64,000 nt of DNA from Fibrobacter sp. (GTDB taxonomy: Bacteria; Fibrobacterota; Fibrobacteria; Fibrobacterales; Fibrobacteraceae), in the NCBI GenBank assembly GCA_024399015.1, contig JAKSIC010000006.1, forward strand, positions 62,001 to 126,000, written 5' to 3'. This document shows, piece by piece, positions 8,923-17,900 of this stretch; the stretch's first letter is position 1, and every line of letters starts with the position of its first letter. The position numbers and the translations under genes were made by a program. The notes beneath the pieces were generated by a model. It ran no database searches. It saw nothing but the letters and a program-made list of their open reading frames with translations, and was not told the origin of the DNA.

Positions 8923-8931
8923 CAAAAGTCC

Positions 8932-10290
8932 CTAAGAATTTTTGGTCCACTCCAACCGAGTTTTCCTGATAAAGCGCAGGTAAACACAGAATATAATGGT
9001 TCCCGTGACCAGCCAACTCATGGGATAGCAAACCATAAGGGCCGCAAAAGTATTGTATTTCGGGAACATCAGGAATACCCAGGTAATTCGGACGCCACAA
9101 ATGCCGAATACGCAAATCATGGCCGGAACCATGGACTGTCCCATTCCGCGAAGAGCACCGGAGCAAGCGTCAATCAGAACGTTGATAAATTCCAAACCAA
9201 TGACAATATAAACGCGGTAAGCTCCGGTCTGGATAATAGCTTCATCATTAGTAAAGATGGACAGGATAGGGTGATAGAAAATAGAAGTCAAGGCACCCAG
9301 CAGGAACGTGGAGGACGCCGCCAGGAGAATGGTCCAGCGGACAACCTTTCTGCAACGATCCAAGTTTTTCGCACCATAGTTCTGGCCCACGAAAGTTACG
9401 CAAGCATGGCCAAAGGAACTGAGCCAGAAATACACAATCAATTCCGGGTTCATGGCCGCAGCAGAAGCAGCCACCGCCGTGGAACCCAAGGTGTTAATTG
9501 CAGACTGGATGCAAACATTGCTAAAGGAGAACACTGCCCCCTGCACACCCGCCGGCAAACCAATCTTGATAATTCGGCCGAGAATGTAAGGTGTAACACG
9601 AAGTTTCCAAAATTCAAACTTGAAAGGGCCTGTCTCACGTTTCAAGAAGAACAACAAAGTCAGAGCGCTAATGACATTGGCGATTACCGTTGCAATGGCC
9701 ACGCCATCCACATCCATGTGGAAACCAATGACAAAAATGATATTCAAGACAAGATTGATTGCACCCGCAACAAGGAGCACATAAAACGGTCGCTTGGTAT
9801 CGCCCTTACTTCTCAACAATGCCGCACAGAAGTTGTACAACATAATAAAGGGCATACCCACGAAATAAATTTTGAAATACAGCGCAGCGGCATCGATGAT
9901 GTCTTCTGGAGTCGATATCAGGGAAAGGATCGGATGGGCAAAAATGATTCCCACAAGAGCCAGCAAAATACCGCAAACCAGGGAGACCGCAACTGCGGTA
10001 TGAACACCTCGGGAAACAGAACGGGGACTACGTTCACCAAGAGCATTTGCAACAACCACATTGGCACCAATGGAAAGCCCCACAAAAAGGTTTACCATCA
10101 AGTTGATGACAAAGGTGTTTGCACCTACGGCAGCCAAGGCCTTATCGCCAGCAAACTTACCTACAACGGCGACATCGGCAGAATTGAACAACTGCTGAAA
10201 AATGGAACTCGCAGCCAGAGGCACGGCAAACTTCAGGATTTTATCCCAAATCGAGCCCGTCAGCAAATCCATATTTTTAACAGTAGCCAT
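8932..10290 (-). CDS. MATE-family multidrug/Na+ efflux transporter
   Basis: A 452-residue polytopic protein with about 12 membrane segments in two homologous halves. The N-terminal half has the MATE pattern FQQLFNSADVAVVGKFAG and the loop SKGDTKRP; the second half has GQNYGAKN and ALRGMGQSMVPA. MATE transporters exchange cationic drugs or metabolites for Na+ or H+ at the inner membrane. I set the start at the ATG at 10290; the frame continues upstream to 10470 but overlaps ychF antisense. There is no Shine-Dalgarno sequence; an ATG at 10272 is an alternative. Confidence 0.85.
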   Translation of the reverse strand: MATVKNMDLLTGSIWDKILKFAVPLAASSIFQQLFNSADVAVVGKFAGDKALAAVGANTFVINLMVNLFVGLSIGANVVVANALGERSPRSVSRGVHTAVAVSLVCGILLALVGIIFAHPILSLISTPEDIIDAAALYFKIYFVGMPFIMLYNFCAALLRSKGDTKRPFYVLLVAGAINLVLNIIFVIGFHMDVDGVAIATVIANVISALTLLFFLKRETGPFKFEFWKLRVTPYILGRIIKIGLPAGVQGAVFSFSNVCIQSAINTLGSTAVAASAAAMNPELIVYFWLSSFGHACVTFVGQNYGAKNLDRCRKVVRWTILLAASSTFLLGALTSIFYHPILSIFTNDEAIIQTGAYRVYIVIGLEFINVLIDACSGALRGMGQSMVPAMICVFGICGVRITWVFLMFPKYNTFAALMVCYPMSWLVTGTIIFCVYLRFIRKTRLEWTKNS

Positions 10291-10399
10291 AATCGGGCGG
10301 CAATTTAGCTTTTTAATGATTCCGCGGAAACCCTTTTTTACTAACTTTGTTGCGTAAATTTTGGGACGGGACAATCCGCCCCCATAAACGGAGATTATC

Positions 10400-11497
10400 A
10401 TGGGTTTTAAATGTGGTATTGTTGGCCTGCCGAACGTCGGCAAGAGCACCATCTTTAACGCAATCACCAACGCAGGCGCAGAAGCCGCAAACTATCCCTT
10501 CTGCACCATCGACCCCAACGTGGGTATGGTGAACGTTCCGGACGCACGTCTGGACGCTCTGGTAAAGGTTTACAACCCCAAGTCCATCGTTCCTGCAGTC
10601 ACTGAATTTGTGGACATCGCAGGTCTCGTAAAGGGTGCAGCAAACGGTGAAGGCCTCGGCAACCAGTTCCTCACCCACATTCGCGAATGTCAGGCTATCA
10701 TGGAAGTGGTCCGCTGCTTTGACGACGGCGACATCGTCCATGTTCACGGTTCCGTGGATCCGGTCCGCGACGTGGATATCATCGAAACCGAACTTATCTT
10801 GAAGGATTTGGAATCCGTCGAAAAGCGTCTCGCCACCGAAGCAAAGAATGCACGTATGGGCGGTGCCGAAGCTAAGGCACGTCTCGCCGCTTGCGAAAAG
10901 CTCCGCGACGCTTTCCAGGAAGGCAAGGCTGCCCGCGGTCTCGCTGGTGAAAGCGAAGAAATGGACCAGATTATCAAGGACCTCGCCCTCCTTACCGCAA
11001 AGCCCCTCTTCTACTGCGCCAACGTGAAGGAAGACGACATCCTCACCGGTAACGCCTACGTAGACGCACTTAAGGAATACGCAGCAAAGAATGGTCACGA
11101 AGTGATTATGATCAGCGGCAAGATCGAAGAAGAACTTTCCCAGATGGAACCGGCCGACAAGGTTGAATTCCTCAAGGATCTCGGTCTCCAGGAATCTGGT
11201 CTCGATGCTGTGGTTCGCAAGGGTTACGAAATCCTCGGCCTCCGCACCTTCCTCACCGCAGGCGAAAAGGAATGCCGTGCATGGACCTTCGAAGCTGGCT
11301 TCAAGGCTCCTCAGTGCGCAGGCGTCATCCACTCCGACTTCGAACGCGGCTTCATCCGCGCCGAAACCTTGAGCTATGCCGACTTCGAAAAGTACGGCAG
11401 CTGGAACGCAGCTAAGGAAGCTGGTGTACTCCGTACCGAAGGTAAGGAATACGTGGTGCAGGACGGCGACATCATGCTGTTCCGCTTCAACGTATAA
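10400..11497 (+). CDS. ychF: YchF/OLA1-type redox-regulated P-loop ATPase
   Basis: A 365-residue protein that matches YchF along its whole length: P-loop GLPNVGKS (about 9-16), switch DIAGLVKGA, NVKE in place of the usual GTPase NKxD motif (explaining ATP preference), a coiled-coil insertion near 130-170 and the C-terminal TGS-like domain ending DGDIMLFRFNV. YchF binds ribosomes and affects stress responses. GGAG lies 7 bases before the ATG. A strong hairpin (11494-11528) covers the stop codon. Confidence 0.95.
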   Translation: MGFKCGIVGLPNVGKSTIFNAITNAGAEAANYPFCTIDPNVGMVNVPDARLDALVKVYNPKSIVPAVTEFVDIAGLVKGAANGEGLGNQFLTHIRECQAIMEVVRCFDDGDIVHVHGSVDPVRDVDIIETELILKDLESVEKRLATEAKNARMGGAEAKARLAACEKLRDAFQEGKAARGLAGESEEMDQIIKDLALLTAKPLFYCANVKEDDILTGNAYVDALKEYAAKNGHEVIMISGKIEEELSQMEPADKVEFLKDLGLQESGLDAVVRKGYEILGLRTFLTAGEKECRAWTFEAGFKAPQCAGVIHSDFERGFIRAETLSYADFEKYGSWNAAKEAGVLRTEGKEYVVQDGDIMLFRFNV

Positions 11498-11528
11498 GAG
11501 AAATACGGCACAGCCGTATTCTCTTATA
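11494..11528 (+). other. Hairpin overlapping the ychF stop codon
   Basis: ATAAGAGAAATACGGC pairs with GCCGTATTCTCTTAT, with one bulged base and a 3-4-base loop. The TAA stop sits in the left arm. There is no T-run after it, so it looks more like an mRNA 3-prime stabiliser than a terminator. Confidence 0.5.
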
Positions 11529-11559
11529 CGAGTTATGATTTATAAAGTATGATGTACGA
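11525..11559. repeat. Heptamer-phased tract C1
   Basis: Five units: tatacga, gttatga, tttataa, agtatga, tgtacga. Four end in TAYGA, and the phase is exactly 7 bp. It follows the ychF stop-codon hairpin. Confidence 0.75.
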
Positions 11560-11600
11560 GAAAAATCCGAAAACGTTTTTATCCGAACGTCAACCTTCTC

Positions 11601-11628
11601 AATTCATAATTCGTAACTCGTAATTCGT
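11601..11628. repeat. Heptamer-phased tract C2
   Basis: Four units: aattcat, aattcgt, aactcgt, aattcgt, running into an A-tract and a terminator hairpin. This unit closely resembles one of the heptamers known from cyanobacterial STRR sequences. Confidence 0.8.
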
Positions 11629-11637
11629 AATAAAAAA

Positions 11638-11662
11638 AAGGACTGCCCAGCAGTCCTTTTTT
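11638..11662. terminator. Bidirectional terminator between ychF and the convergent gene
   Basis: Perfect stem GGACTGC/GCAGTCC (11640-11646, 11650-11656) with an 8-base A-run before it and a T6 run after it, so it can serve both strands. Confidence 0.85.
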
Positions 11663-11663
11663 G

Positions 11664-11691
11664 TTTATCCTTTAACCTTTATCCTTTACGC
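11664..11691. repeat. Heptamer-phased tract C3, encodes a C-terminus
   Basis: Four units: tttatcc, tttaacc, tttatcc, tttacgc. On the minus strand these read gcgtaaa, ggataaa, ggttaaa, ggataaa. They encode the last residues (VKDKG) and the TAA stop (11674-11672) of the gene ending here. Confidence 0.75.
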
Positions 11692-12283
11692 TTTTCTTAG
11701 CTGCGCGGCGAGCCTTGAGTTCTACAACAATAGGCCTGATGATTACCGCCAGGTTCATTGCTGTACCAATAAAAATCAGTATCGTTGCAGCATTGTAGCC
11801 AATACCCGGCTCTACGCTTAACAGGGGAACGCCCATATTAGCAATCAACTCAGCCAATTTCGCATAGAACGCTCCCATGGAAACCATCGTCAACATACCA
11901 ATCGCAATGGAGCCCAGCGGAGTGAACCAAGCAAAAACCGCGGCCAGTAAAGCACCAATGAGAAGAGCATAAAGAGCGGGCATCGGTTCCATCAGCGGGA
12001 AATTCGGCATTGTCAAGCGGAACTTTTCGATAGTCGCAGGATTGCCTGCTTCCATTTTCTTCAGCATGCCCAAGGCAGGCTCCTGCAATTCGGTTTCAAG
12101 ATTCAGCCCTGAAGCCAATTCATAGACATTGGGAGAAGCAATCACCTTGTCATCGTTGCAAGAAACATTGGCAAGAGGCATAAGCAAGGCAACAATCACC
12201 AGCAGATACGGAATCGCAGTGATGCGTTTAAAAAGGCGCAGAGCCTTGGATTCTTTAGTTTCAACCTTAGTTTTGTCGTTCAT
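11672..12283 (-). CDS. Four-segment inner-membrane protein, unrecognised
   Basis: A 203-residue protein with hydrophobic segments near residues 23-42, 102-122, 124-145 and 160-182, and a basic C-terminal tail. Between the first two lies a roughly 60-residue loop with one Cys and many acidic residues. I do not recognise a family. The start overlaps the stop of the preceding gene as TAATG with GAGG upstream, so translation is probably coupled to the SUMF1-domain protein. Its last codons and stop come from a heptamer repeat tract. Confidence 0.65.
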   Translation of the reverse strand: MNDKTKVETKESKALRLFKRITAIPYLLVIVALLMPLANVSCNDDKVIASPNVYELASGLNLETELQEPALGMLKKMEAGNPATIEKFRLTMPNFPLMEPMPALYALLIGALLAAVFAWFTPLGSIAIGMLTMVSMGAFYAKLAELIANMGVPLLSVEPGIGYNAATILIFIGTAMNLAVIIRPIVVELKARRAAKKSVKDKG

Positions 12284-14883
12284 TATTTTTCCTCAAAAGT
12301 GCTTCGCGGGAAGGCACAGCGGAAACCAATATGGTCAGACCAGTAACGAGGATCTTCATCGTCGTAATCCGTCAGATTCAAATACTTTTCCTTGTCCTTC
12401 CAGGAACCGCCCTTGTAAATCTTGTGTGAGCCGAACATAGCTCCTGTCGGGTTAGAAGCCTCGACGAAAATGGAGAACATAAAGTACTTGTCCTTCGTCC
12501 ATTCGGCCACGTTACCGGACATATCGTAAATACCCCATTCATTGGGTTTCTTACTTGCTACCGGCTGGGGACCATAATTCGGGGAGCGCTTGCCAAGCTT
12601 ATAGGAGTTATCGCGGAATACGGCATAAAGGGTCGGATCCGGTTCTTCATCAAGATTCCAGAGGGAGCCTTCGTTATTATCGGCGCGGCCAGCAAATTCC
12701 CACTGTGCTTCCGTGGGCAGGTCTCCGCCAATTGCCTTACAGAATTCCTGGGCATCGTACCAGTTAATATCATGAACCGGCTTCTGAGCATCGGAGTACT
12801 TGGACTTGTCTATTCTACGCTTGGATTCTTCCATACGGTCCATGACTTCCTGGTAGAACAGCTGAGTCACTTCAGTAGTATGAATTGCAAAGGGAGAAAT
12901 GGAAACAACCTTGCCCTTATAACGGAAGGAGCCGGAATCAATCAAAGCTACCGTTCCGCGATTCACGTCCTCAACAATACGAGGAGCCTTGACTCTGGCA
13001 AAAGGATAATCGTCATCATCATCGTCTTCAGCAACTTCAACCTTCTTGACAACTTCAATGACAGGTTGCTCTTCTGCAGGCTTTGTAGTATCTGCGGCCT
13101 GAGCAGTTGTATCAGCAGCAGAAGCAGCGGTGTCCGCAACTACGGCTGAGGAATCAGCTACAGGTTCTATCGTTTCTGCAACGGGTGCTGTAGTGTCTGC
13201 GACAACTGCGGAAGTATCGGCAGCAGAGGTTGTCGAATCGATAGCTACGGCGGCAGAATCTGCAACAGGGGGAACGGAGCCTGCAACGGCAGCTGCGGAA
13301 TCAACCACAGGAGCGCTCGAGTCTGCGACCGGGGCGGAGGTATCAGCGGCAACCGCAGAAGTATCGGCAGCGAGAGCAGAAATATCTGCCACAGGAGCAG
13401 CACGATCTGCAGCAACCACAGTAGAATCAACAACAGGAGCAGTCGTATCGACAACAACAGGAGCCTTTGTCAACCACTGCTGGACTTCAGGCTGTTCCGC
13501 AATGTAAGCGGGCAACTTGAATTCTCCCTTACAGACGAAAGTTTCATCATCAATAATCAAGCTCAGTTCATTATAAGTGTACTGATGACGACCTGTCAAA
13601 ACACCATCCGTGTAAACCCAAACCGGTTTGTTCTTTTCCAAGGACAAATGAGCGTAAACCGTTTCTGACGCATCCAGAATAGCGTACAAGGTATCCGGAA
13701 CAATACCTTCTGCATTGCCGACCCAGGACACATCAAATCGTTCATGTTCCTTTCCAAAGTTCAAACGGATTGCAACAACCTTCTTTTCTTCAGAATCGGG
13801 AATTGCTTCAAGAACCGGTTCAATTTTTTCAGGGACCATGGTTCCAGAAATAGACAAATTCTGCAGGCTATCCATTTTCTGAAGCAAAGCCTTATTCACT
13901 TCGCCCGCAGCACCGAGCTTACTTGCTCGCCAATATTCCTTGGCCTCTTCACGACGGACATTGTACTGCTTTGCATAAGTCACGTATTCTTCTGCCGTGT
14001 CAGCAACACCCAGTTCTTCTGCCGTTTTCAATGCCGGATACAAGGAAAGGAATGCGTTGGAATCAATCAACGCAACAGTTCCCTGAACTTCACTGATAAA
14101 CTTGTCGTACAAAACTTCAACATCTTCCAAATATTCTGCATTGGCAACAGAATCCAACGTAAGAGTTGTAGTGACATTAATGCTGGAATCCTGGACAAAA
14201 ATCGGCAATTGAGGTTTCAGTTCAACAATTGTAGATTCCGGAACAGCAATCGCATCTACGTAGGAATAGTAACCAGGAGCAGAAAATTCGAAGGCATACA
14301 AGCCCTGCTTCACAGGGTAAATTTTTTCCACCTTCCTCTTCAACTTCTTTGTCAAGGAATTCACCTGCAAATCAGTAATGGAAGTATCGATTTTGATTAC
14401 ACAGGGACGAGCCGTTTCCTTCAGCATTTCCCAACGACCGTTTTTCCAGAAGAACAGCGTGGCAATACGAGAGGAATAGATGTATTCCTTATCAAAATAA
14501 ATGTCTGTTTCATCCTGGAAAGCCTTACTCATTTGAGAACCATAAAAGCGCATATAGAGCACTTCTGCAGGCTTCAAATAGTTGTCCTTCATACTAAAGG
14601 CATGAAGCTTTCCAAATTTTTCTTCGTTCATCTGGCCTACATACCAATGAAATTCCTTTGGTCCTTTTTTATGACGCAAGTACATGGTGTGGGCACGAAG
14701 CGGAAGTTCCGGCATTTCAGAAATGGAGTTCAAGCCCTCGTTAACAATGGCAAAATTGGAGTTTTTCTCCAACAGCAAGCCATCCTTGTACTGATCAGGC
14801 GCAATTTGGAACAAGCGATCGCCATTGGCGATAGCCATTGCCGGAACAAGCATCAAAAAGGCCAACAAACGGTTTAGGGACAT
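12283..14883 (-). CDS. Exported protein with C-terminal FGE-sulfatase (SUMF1) domain and heptapeptide repeats
   Basis: An 866-residue protein: a signal peptide (to about 19), an unrecognised region to about 470, about 18 seven-residue repeats of the form xVADxxA (about 474-602), an acidic run (DDDDDD) and a C-terminal FGE-sulfatase domain (about 640-860). The domain shows TTEVTQ, DINWYDAQEFC, LPTEAQWEFAGR, GNVAEW, YKGGSW and IGFRCAF. Domains of this type either oxidise Cys to formylglycine or, more often, only bind. I use the ATG at 14883 (AGGAG 7 bases upstream), not the ATG at 14904. It is translationally coupled to the next gene. Confidence 0.75.
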   Translation of the reverse strand: MSLNRLLAFLMLVPAMAIANGDRLFQIAPDQYKDGLLLEKNSNFAIVNEGLNSISEMPELPLRAHTMYLRHKKGPKEFHWYVGQMNEEKFGKLHAFSMKDNYLKPAEVLYMRFYGSQMSKAFQDETDIYFDKEYIYSSRIATLFFWKNGRWEMLKETARPCVIKIDTSITDLQVNSLTKKLKRKVEKIYPVKQGLYAFEFSAPGYYSYVDAIAVPESTIVELKPQLPIFVQDSSINVTTTLTLDSVANAEYLEDVEVLYDKFISEVQGTVALIDSNAFLSLYPALKTAEELGVADTAEEYVTYAKQYNVRREEAKEYWRASKLGAAGEVNKALLQKMDSLQNLSISGTMVPEKIEPVLEAIPDSEEKKVVAIRLNFGKEHERFDVSWVGNAEGIVPDTLYAILDASETVYAHLSLEKNKPVWVYTDGVLTGRHQYTYNELSLIIDDETFVCKGEFKLPAYIAEQPEVQQWLTKAPVVVDTTAPVVDSTVVAADRAAPVADISALAADTSAVAADTSAPVADSSAPVVDSAAAVAGSVPPVADSAAVAIDSTTSAADTSAVVADTTAPVAETIEPVADSSAVVADTAASAADTTAQAADTTKPAEEQPVIEVVKKVEVAEDDDDDDYPFARVKAPRIVEDVNRGTVALIDSGSFRYKGKVVSISPFAIHTTEVTQLFYQEVMDRMEESKRRIDKSKYSDAQKPVHDINWYDAQEFCKAIGGDLPTEAQWEFAGRADNNEGSLWNLDEEPDPTLYAVFRDNSYKLGKRSPNYGPQPVASKKPNEWGIYDMSGNVAEWTKDKYFMFSIFVEASNPTGAMFGSHKIYKGGSWKDKEKYLNLTDYDDEDPRYWSDHIGFRCAFPRSTFEEK
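13070..13465 (-). repeat. In-frame 21-bp coding repeats
   Basis: About 18 degenerate 21-bp units encode heptapeptides with Asp at a fixed position (VVVDTTA, PVVDSTV, PVADISA, LAADTSA and so on). It is probably an extended linker and may vary in unit number between strains. Confidence 0.7.
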
Positions 14884-14952
14884 AATATCTCCTATATGCA
14901 ACAAACAAGGAGGCGCGAGGCACCCCTTTTTCTTACAAAGATAATATTAAAA

Positions 14953-17900
14953 CTAGACATTGCTGCCCATTTGGAGCAAATGGCCCCCGTTTCCGCCACC
15001 CACAGGACCCAATTCCACCTTCCAGTCAGCAAGGCGGATAATGTCCGGATGGTGTTCGATAACAATCACAGTATCACCACGAGCAGAAAGCCTGCGCAGA
15101 AGGTTCCAAAGAATCTGAATATCCTTCAAGTGCAAGCCCGTAGTCGGTTCATCCAGCAAATAGACCGTTTCCTTGGCATTCTTGCGGGAAAGCTCTGCAG
15201 CCAACTTCAAACGCTGATTTTCGCCGCCACTAAGGGTCGTCACTGGCTGGCCCAAACGAACGTAGGGCAAGCCCACATCACGAAGAGCTTCCAACTTCGG
15301 CAAAATCTTGGGTTGGTCCTTGAAGAATTCGCAGGCCTCGTTCACCCGCATGTCCAGCACGTCGGCGATGTTCTTGCCCTTGAAGGAAACAGTCAAGGTT
15401 TCCTGATTGTAGCGCTTGCCTCCGCAAACGTCACAAGGCTCCCAAATGTCGGAAAGGAAGTGCATTTCTACGGAAACCGCACCACGGCCTTCGCAAGCAG
15501 CGCAACGACCACGGGCAAGGTTGTAGCTGAAACGGCCATAGTCAAAGCCCTTGATCTTGGACTGTTCCAATTTTGCAAACAGCTTACGAATATCGTCAAA
15601 GACGCCGGTGAAGCTTGCAGGTGTACTGCGGGGAGTTCCCGAAATGGGGCTCTGGTCCACCAGCAGGACTTCGCCGGATTCCTTCTTCTTGCCGCGAGCC
15701 TGAAACTTGCGCTTTAAAGCCGGGTAGATTTCGTCCATGACCATGGAACTCTTGCCGGAGCCGGACACACCGCAGACAACGCTGACAGCGCCCTTGGGGA
15801 ACTTCACGGAAATGTTCTTCAGGTTGTTATGGGACAAATTCTTGAATTCATAGAATTCAGTGTCCTCGGTAATGGGCTTCGCCTCAATCTGGTTGGCAAT
15901 GGGATTGCTGCGGGTCAAGTACTTCACCGTTTCGCTTCGCGGGAACTGCTGAAGCGCATAAGGTTTTGCAAGGGCGGCCGGGGCGCCCTCGGCGACAACC
16001 TCGCCGCCGAATTCTCCGGCGGCAGGTCCCATATCAATGATATGGTCGGCCGCCTCCATCATCTTCATGTCGTGTTCCACCACAACAAGGGTATTGCCCA
16101 AGTCTCGCAGGCGGTACAAAGTATCCAACAGCTTTGCGGTATCGCTTTCGTGCAAGCCTACGGTAGGTTCATCCAAAACGTAGAGCACACCTTCCAAGCC
16201 ACTGCCGATCTGGCTTGCCAAACGAATACGTTGGGATTCGCCACCGCTCAAGGTATCGCCGGAACGATCCAGGCCGATGTAGCCCAAGCCCACACTCTTC
16301 AAGAAGTCCAAGCGACCAATGATTTCACGGAGCAACGGTTCTGCAATCTTAGCCTTCCCCGCCCCATTCTTTTCACCATCAAAGTTCACATTGGCAAACC
16401 AGTCGCGGGCATCGTCAATGCTCATGTGGTGAACATCCATAATGTTCATGCCAGCGGCAAGGTCTGCGCGGCCCTTGCAACCGCCACCAATGCGGACCGC
16501 CAAATACTCAGGCTTCAAGCGTTCGCCATTACATGCTGGGCAAATCTTTCCATCCTTGAAATGTCCAAGGCCAAGGCAGGTTTCGCAAGCGCCCCAGTGG
16601 GTATTGAAACTGAAGTGCTTGGGATTCAAGGCGCTGTCCATGTACCAGCCACATTCTGGGCAGCCAGGCTTTTCGCTGGCAGACAAACGCTCGTGACCTT
16701 CAGAATCCAAGAACAGAATTCCGTTACCATCTCGATAGGCGCGTTCAAAGGCTTCCACCAGGCGGGCGCGATTTTCTTCCTTCACAATCACCTGGTCCAC
16801 AACAGCAAGGATTTGCTTTTCGCGAGTGGGAATCTTGGGCAACGGCAGTTCCACAAGCTTATCGCCCATATAGACCTTGCGGTAACCCTTTTCCGTGAGG
16901 ATCTTGGAAAGCTTCAGAATATCCTTCACTTCAAAAGGAGCCAGCACCGTCACCATCTTGTTCAGGTCGCGGTCAAAGGCAAGCTGCATCAAGTCGCCGG
17001 CAGCGTAGGAATCCACAGGCTTACCGCAATGCAGGCAGTGGGGCGTACCCACGCGGGACCAGAAAATACGGAAGTAGTCGTAGATTTCAGTCAGTGTCGC
17101 CACAGTACTGCGGGGGCTCTTGCTGGCAGACTTCTGGTCAATGGCAATTGCAGGAGCCAAGCCCGTAATAGAATCAATGCTACCACGATCCGGGCGACCT
17201 AAGAAACGGCGAGCGTAGGTGCTCAAGGTTTCCACAAAGCGCCTCTGGCCTTCGCTAAATAAGGTATGGAAAGCAAGGCTACTCTTACCGGAGCCCGAAA
17301 CGCCAGTCACCACCGTCAGCTTATGGCGAGGAATCGTCACATCAATATTCTTCAGATTGTGCTTGCGGGCGCCATGGACTTCAATATCCAGGGACGGGCC
17401 GTCCTTTCCGGAAGCCTTCGCCACAATATCGTAACGAGCCTTGTTTTCGGCGACGCGTGCAAATTCGCCAACCTGCGCGGCTCTGGTAGAAGCAACCTGA
17501 ATAGGCTTGTAACCATTATTGGCTCTAGCAAGTACGGGAGCCAGGTAGCGTCCGGTTTCAGACTTCTTGCATTTTGCAATCTGTTCAGGAGTTCCCGTAG
17601 CAACAATCTTACCGCCGTGTACGCCGGCGTCGGGGCCCAAATCGATAATCCAGTCAGCACACTTAATCACGTCAAGATTATGTTCAATGATAACGATGCT
17701 GTTGCCCAAGGTGCGCAAACGGTTCAGGCAATCCATCAACTTGCGGATATCCTCAAAATGCAAACCGGTGGTAGGTTCGTCCAGCAAGTACAAGGTCTTG
17801 CCTGTACCCGGACGACGCAATTCAGAAGCAATCTTAATACGTTGAGCTTCGCCACCGCTCAAGGTAGTAGAAGGCTGGCCCAAAGTCAAGTAGCCCAGGC

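Noticed and set aside
8884-10308. 474-codon plus-strand frame opposite the MATE gene
   Set aside because: The opposite strand encodes a clear 12-segment transporter; this frame is His/Gln/Asn-rich shadow sequence.
14910-14926. ggcgcgaggcac sequence shared with tract A
   Set aside because: Only one to two heptamer units; may be a remnant but cannot be told from chance.
15829-17202. 457-codon plus-strand frame opposite uvrA
   Set aside because: Antisense to conserved UvrA motifs; no recognisable domain.
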